Shown here piece by piece: positions 24,833-28,482 of a stretch of DNA of 28,482 nucleotides (position 1 is the stretch's first letter; each line of letters begins with the position of its first letter). Under the pieces are notes generated by a model. The model searched no databases, was not told the origin of the DNA, and saw only the letters and a list, made by a program, of their open reading frames with translations. This DNA is from JAKBCQ01 sp021807585 (GTDB lineage Bacteria; Planctomycetota; Planctomycetia; Isosphaerales; Isosphaeraceae): positions 1 through 28,482 of the forward strand of contig DAHWFG010000234.1 of assembly GCA_027325115.1 (NCBI GenBank), written 5' to 3'. A program made the position numbers and the translations under genes.

Positions 24833-25870
24833 ATGTCCTGTACGAGCACCGCGTTACGCGGGAGCGCCTTGGCCGCGCTCCTGGCGTCGATTCTCACGAC
24901 CCCGATCCACGCGCCGAGGGCGCAGGAACCCGCTTCGATCGCGTGGCGGACCGACTTCGAAGCCGCCCGCGCCGAGGCGACCGCGGCGCGATCCCCCCTC
25001 TGGGTCCAATTCACCGGATCCTGGTGCGGCTATTGCGTCAAAATGGAACGCGATGTATTCTCACATCCTGATATTGTGAAAATTGGTAATGAACGCTTCA
25101 TTCCGGTGAAGCTTCAAGCTGATGTTTATGCCGAACTCGCCGCCGCGCACGGTCTCGAAGGGCTTCCCGCGACGGTCTTGATCGCGCCTTCGGGACGCGT
25201 CGTCGCTAAAAACGAGGGTTATATCGAGGTTGAGGAGTTGGCCAAGATGCTGGCTCAGGCCGCTCCCGAACCGGCGATTCGCGTCGCCGAGGCGCGGCCG
25301 GGCGAATCGACCAAGCCCGTCGGCGACGCCGTCGCCGCATCGTCGCGGACGACGACCTTGAAGGTCGCGGATCGCGCCGCGGCCGGCCGGCCGGGCAAAA
25401 AGCCCCCGCTCGATGTCGATGCCGAGAGGACCCAGGCCGAGCTTCAAACGCGCCCCGCGGTCGGCGGATTTTGTCCCGTGGCGCTCGTGCGTGATCGAAC
25501 CCTCATCGCCGGCAGCGACACGATCCAGGCGGAGTTCGAAGGGATGATTTATCGGTTCTCGACCGCCGAACGCCGCGCCGTGTTTTTAGCGAATCCGCTC
25601 CGATACGTCCCCGTCGATCGCGGTCGGTGCTCGGTTCGTTGGATCGACGACGGTGAGGCGATCGAGGGAGATCCGCGTTGCGGCGCGATCTATCGCGATC
25701 GGCTCTTTCTCTTCGCCGACGCGCAATCACGCGATTGCTTCTTTAGCAAAGCGGCGCGATATTGCGATGCGATGTCGCCGCGATCCCCCGCGGAATACTC
25801 TCCAAAAATCGCGCGGAATCGTCCCGCGATCGCGGGATCGAACGCGCAAAATCCGGCCGTCGCGCGATGA
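24833..25870 (+). CDS. Exported thioredoxin-fold protein with two YHS-like repeats
   Basis: The 345-residue protein has a signal peptide (about 8-31, ending at APRAQ) and a thioredoxin domain (about 38-145). The redox motif is W64-C65-G66-Y67-C68 and the cis-proline is in GLPATVLI (P112). After a Pro/Ala/Arg-rich linker two similar modules follow: GFCPVALVRDRTLIAG with YRFSTAERRAVFLANPLRY (about 212-262), and RCSVRWIDDGEAIEG with FLFADAQSRDCFFSKAARY (about 264-313). These resemble YHS-type domains; only the first keeps CPV. GGAG lies eight bases before the ATG. It probably acts outside the cytoplasmic membrane in thiol-disulfide exchange; a link to metal handling through the YHS modules is inference. 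Confidence 0.9.
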   Translation: MSCTSTALRGSALAALLASILTTPIHAPRAQEPASIAWRTDFEAARAEATAARSPLWVQFTGSWCGYCVKMERDVFSHPDIVKIGNERFIPVKLQADVYAELAAAHGLEGLPATVLIAPSGRVVAKNEGYIEVEELAKMLAQAAPEPAIRVAEARPGESTKPVGDAVAASSRTTTLKVADRAAAGRPGKKPPLDVDAERTQAELQTRPAVGGFCPVALVRDRTLIAGSDTIQAEFEGMIYRFSTAERRAVFLANPLRYVPVDRGRCSVRWIDDGEAIEGDPRCGAIYRDRLFLFADAQSRDCFFSKAARYCDAMSPRSPAEYSPKIARNRPAIAGSNAQNPAVAR

Positions 25871-25877
25871 ACCGGTG

Positions 25878-25920
25878 CGCGAGGAATCGCTCGACAGTCG
25901 CGGTCGGGCGATTCCTCGCG
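25878..25920 (+). terminator. Strong hairpin after the thioredoxin-fold gene
   Basis: A perfect 13-bp inverted repeat, CGCGAGGAATCGC at 25878-25890 and its complement at 25908-25920, encloses a 17-nt loop. It begins seven bases after the stop codon. There is no T-run behind it, so it may stabilise the mRNA end or terminate with help rather than act as a classic intrinsic terminator. Confidence 0.65.
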
Positions 25921-26077
25921 TTACGGCGACCAAAATCGATCATGTAATTGCATATATAAAAAACAACGCAATTGTGATTTCATTTCTTGTAAATATAATG
26001 GGATTCGACGGTCGTTTCGAGCCCGGCGGCGCCGAATATGGATCGGCGGCTTGGCCGGGCTCGCGGACCGCGTGGGA

Positions 26078-26704
26078 TCAGCATTCGACCTTGGCGGGGA
26101 GGCGACGTTTTTTTCTCGGCTTGGCGGCGATCGTCGTGAGGATTTCGTCGTCCTGGTCAAGTTCGATCGCGGAATCGCGTTGTCTCGGTTTGGGTGATTT
26201 GGCGTCGAGCTTCGATTTCGCGTCGTCTCGACGATTGTCGGAGAGGGCGTTGGGGTCGAAATCGGCGGAGAACGCGAACATCGGATTCATCGAGGAACGA
26301 GTCGTCGGTTCGTCTCCCGGGGTGTTCCGCTTTTTCGCGTGCTTCGGCTTCGTCGGCGCGGCTTCCGGAAGCGCCGGCGAGTCGGAATCGAGTTTTTCGT
26401 AGCCGAGCCCGCGGAGAACCTCAAGGACTTCGCTCCACGTCGGGAACATCCGTCCGCTCCGTTGTTTATATTCTTGCATCGCCCTCATGAATTCCATTTC
26501 GGCGTTGGAATAATCGCGTTCGCAGGTGGTGGGATCGACGAACCGCCTGCGACCGCTCGCCTGCCGCGCCGTCGCGGCTCGCAACGCCTGCTTGCTGGCG
26601 CGGCGATCGGTCCATTCGTCGTTGGAAGGATCATCAAGCGCATCGACCGACGCGTTCGTCGGCGCGGCCGACGCGGTTTGTTTCCTCTCGAGCTCGGCTT
26701 CCAT
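26078..26704 (-). CDS. Planctomycete-type hypothetical protein with CERDYS block
   Basis: The 208-residue protein is hydrophilic and has no signal or membrane helix. Its only ordered-looking part is about residues 52-104: RRFVDPTTCERDYSNAEMEF, then MRAMQEYKQRSGRMFPTWSEVLEVLRGLGYEKL. I recall this block from many planctomycete proteins of unknown function, in which the flanks vary as here (Pro/Lys/Asp-rich, likely disordered). The C-terminus is very basic (KPRKKRRLPAKVEC), possibly binding nucleic acid. The ATG at 26704 has GGAG nine bases upstream; the frame is open to a GTG at 26734 without such a site. It is a single gene on the minus strand, converging with the thioredoxin-fold gene. Confidence 0.82.
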   Translation of the reverse strand: MEAELERKQTASAAPTNASVDALDDPSNDEWTDRRASKQALRAATARQASGRRRFVDPTTCERDYSNAEMEFMRAMQEYKQRSGRMFPTWSEVLEVLRGLGYEKLDSDSPALPEAAPTKPKHAKKRNTPGDEPTTRSSMNPMFAFSADFDPNALSDNRRDDAKSKLDAKSPKPRQRDSAIELDQDDEILTTIAAKPRKKRRLPAKVEC

Positions 26705-27169
26705 CAGATCGCACTCCTGGTCGTGCTCAACCACTAGGTGTCGTTCGTTGACCGTCCGTCCGCTTCGACTCGCCTCGACTCGTCCCGGCGCCTCAATCGC
26801 GATGCTTCGGACGCGTGAAACACCCGCCGAATGCCGGTTTCATCGGCCCTAACGACTCAATTCGGGTCGCGATTCGGGCCACAAACCGTTCGCGGTACAA
26901 AGGGAATGTAAGCAATCGCAGTGACAGCTACGTTGTCACACGAGAGCGAAATCCCCGGTTTTTTTTGGCCGTTTCTACCAAGGATGATTTTCCGCATCAT
27001 GACAAACAGCGGCGCATGCACGCACGCGAACAAAAGCGAACGAATCGTTACGAAGGAACAAGCTCGATACGATCGAGGGGAACACGCGACCCGATTCTCA
27101 ACAAGAGTGAACGTGATCGCCACTTGGGGAACCGCGGCCGGCGCTGATACCAAGCGGCGGTATCAATGC
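26705..27169. other. Intergenic region between hypothetical protein and GT2-GtrA gene
   Basis: No convincing gene on either strand. It contains an inverted repeat GTGACA/TGTCAC at 26921-26939, a run of eight T at about 26960-26967 after CCCCGG, and at 27145-27165 the hairpin that follows the GT2-GtrA stop codon. The promoter of the hypothetical protein gene should lie at 26705-26850, but no clear boxes were found. Confidence 0.4.
27145..27165 (-). terminator. Hairpin just after the GT2-GtrA gene
   Basis: On the minus strand TGATACC and GGTATCA (7-bp perfect stem, 7-nt loop) start four bases after the TGA at 27170-27172. No T-run follows, so it is a weak terminator candidate or an mRNA 3' end stabiliser. 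Confidence 0.45.
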
Positions 27170-28414
27170 TCAAACCGTCGATTCGCCCGCGAGCGACGTT
27201 GTGGCGAACGCGTCGACGGGCTCGTGGGGCGTTCCCGCGAGCGCCGCGTCGCCGCCCGAGCCTTTGGGCTTCGGTTCGTCTTTATGATGAAACACAACCC
27301 ACCGCGCCAGCGAAAAATTGATTCCCGTCGCGAGCACGATTCCGACGACCGCCGCGGCGAGATTGTGCCGGAAAAAGAAGCCGAAATAACGCGGAAGCGA
27401 CAGCCGGATCGACAAACTGAGACCCGCGCCGAGCGCATTACTGAGCGCGTAGGTGACGAACTGCCGCGCAAGCGATCCCTCCCGTGCATAACTGAACGTC
27501 AAACGCCGATTGAGCGAGAAATTCCAGCTTAGCGCCAGCGTGATCGCCGCGACCGCGGCCAAACCCATCGCGAGCGAGCACCCGAAGACCGGAAGCTTGA
27601 TCGCATCGAGCCCCGCGATCGAGCGAAACAACAACAGAAAGCTCGCGTACGAAGTGAGATCGACGAACATCCCCGAAAGCCCGACACAACAGAACTGAAT
27701 CAGCCGCGAAACCTCGCCGAATCGGTGATCGGCGAGCCGCTTGAGATGACGGATGTCGTCGATGCTCGGGATCGGATTCCACGCCGAAAGACCGCGATGA
27801 AACCGCGACGCCGGACGTCCGGGAACCTCGACGATCCGTCCTTCGATCTTCGACAACAGCTCGAACGAAAACTTCGATCCCGCCGGAGAAAAATCGTCGT
27901 CCGCGGCGTCGAGAGCGGCGCGCCGCACGCCGACCAATCCCGTAAACGGATCCGATGTTCCTAAAAGCCGACGAACAAAATGACCAATTACTGATGAATT
28001 TGCTTTATGATTGTTTAATTTCGTTATATGTACAGTCTTCGAATCAACGGCCTTGACGAACCGATCGGCGATCGTCAAATCGGCGGCGTCGGCGGCGAGG
28101 GGCTCGACGACCGCGACGAGATCGGCGGGGTGGTAACCCATCGTCGGGTCGAGAATGACGAGAATCGGCCCGCGTGCCGCGCGTAGGCCCGCGATCGCCG
28201 CCTCGGTCATTCCGCCGCACGTCTCGGCGATCGTTTTCCAAACGCGGCTCGAGGCTTCGTTGGTATCGGTTGCGATCGGCCCGCCCACTCGCGCGACGAT
28301 CAGCTCCACGTCGTATCCCGCGGATTCGAGAGCCGATCGCCAGCTTTGCGCCCGCTCGACGGTCAACGTCCCTCTGCGAGGGACCGGAACGATCAGGCTC
28401 ACCAAGTTTCTCAA
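27170..28414 (-). CDS. GT2 (polyprenyl-phosphate sugar transferase-like) fused to GtrA
   Basis: The 414-residue protein joins a family 2 glycosyltransferase domain (about 1-215) to a GtrA-like four-helix membrane domain (about 236-378, with RLIQFCCVGLSGMFVDL, SWNFSLNRRLTFS and NFSLARWVVF). Such fusions resemble DPM1-type enzymes that load a sugar on polyprenyl phosphate. GT2 landmarks are the start LVSLIVPV, DRFV, and SDPFTGLVGVRR. The usual DxD metal motif region reads ILDPTMGYHPADL (D89-P-T91), so the second Asp is missing. The start is a TTG at 28414 with GGAG eight bases upstream; no ATG fits. The C-terminal 35 residues are low complexity. It could supply the lipid-linked sugar for GT39-type enzymes such as the one at the other end of the window, but they are not adjacent. 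Confidence 0.9.
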   Translation of the reverse strand: MRNLVSLIVPVPRRGTLTVERAQSWRSALESAGYDVELIVARVGGPIATDTNEASSRVWKTIAETCGGMTEAAIAGLRAARGPILVILDPTMGYHPADLVAVVEPLAADAADLTIADRFVKAVDSKTVHITKLNNHKANSSVIGHFVRRLLGTSDPFTGLVGVRRAALDAADDDFSPAGSKFSFELLSKIEGRIVEVPGRPASRFHRGLSAWNPIPSIDDIRHLKRLADHRFGEVSRLIQFCCVGLSGMFVDLTSYASFLLLFRSIAGLDAIKLPVFGCSLAMGLAAVAAITLALSWNFSLNRRLTFSYAREGSLARQFVTYALSNALGAGLSLSIRLSLPRYFGFFFRHNLAAAVVGIVLATGINFSLARWVVFHHKDEPKPKGSGGDAALAGTPHEPVDAFATTSLAGESTV

Positions 28415-28482
28415 GCGAAAGACTCCACCAGAACCGATCCCTCGCCGCGGGATGTACCTTCCCCGGGACTTTTCAAGGGCGA

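Noticed and set aside
24546..25079. Plus-strand open frame of about 177 codons before and into the thioredoxin-fold gene
   Set aside because: It overlaps the real gene out of phase, is Arg/Pro-rich and lacks a ribosome binding site.

Overview
The window most likely comes from a planctomycete (Planctomycetota, possibly Isosphaerales; the order is a guess). Supporting signs are a MoxR/DUF58/double-VWA operon, a Gfo/Idh/MocA oxidoreductase with a Tat-type leader, a thioredoxin-fold protein carrying tandem YHS-like repeats, a small protein with a conserved CERDYS block, and an intergenic repeat whose translation gives the LTRRASEG string seen in many spurious planctomycete ORFs. The DNA is GC-rich and unusually full of GATCG/CGATCG words. 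I see no rRNA, tRNA, CRISPR array or intact insertion sequence.

Layout. At 1-1812 a possible partial membrane-protein end on the plus strand converges on a GT39-type membrane glycosyltransferase. From 10240 down to 2091 (minus strand) there is a five-gene operon: MoxR AAA+ ATPase, DUF58 protein, BatA-like VWA membrane protein, a large membrane protein with two VWA domains and a GATase-like domain, and a coiled-coil membrane protein with a cysteine cluster. It ends in a clear intrinsic terminator at 2002-2039. From 10633 to 13171 there is a small accessory patch: a frameshifted remnant of an AAA ATPase, and divergent to it an AlbA_2/HATPase (Schlafen-like, RecG-like) protein with an in-frame 21-bp tandem repeat. 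From 20446 down to 13244 there is an efflux locus: PadR-type regulator, RND pump, periplasmic adaptor lipoprotein (ATGA overlap with the pump) and a TolC-like outer membrane factor.

From 20447 to 22700 the DNA is gene-poor and looks rearranged. It holds LTRRASEG-type repeats in direct and inverted orientation, a small gene interrupted by one in-frame TAA, and a small ORF 2 nt behind it that may be its partner. From 22701 the plus strand carries the secreted oxidoreductase, a three-helix membrane protein and the exported thioredoxin/YHS protein. The last two genes are on the minus strand: a planctomycete-type hypothetical protein and a GT2-GtrA fusion glycosyltransferase.

The MoxR operon is expected to form a membrane-linked chaperone/metal-dependent adhesion system. 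The RND operon should form a complete tripartite pump under local PadR control. I found no wholly new system that I can prove. The most distinctive items are the Ser/Asn repeat linker in the AlbA_2 ATPase, the gene pair with the in-frame stop, the degenerate DxD in the GT2-GtrA fusion, and the cysteine-cluster protein closing the MoxR operon.
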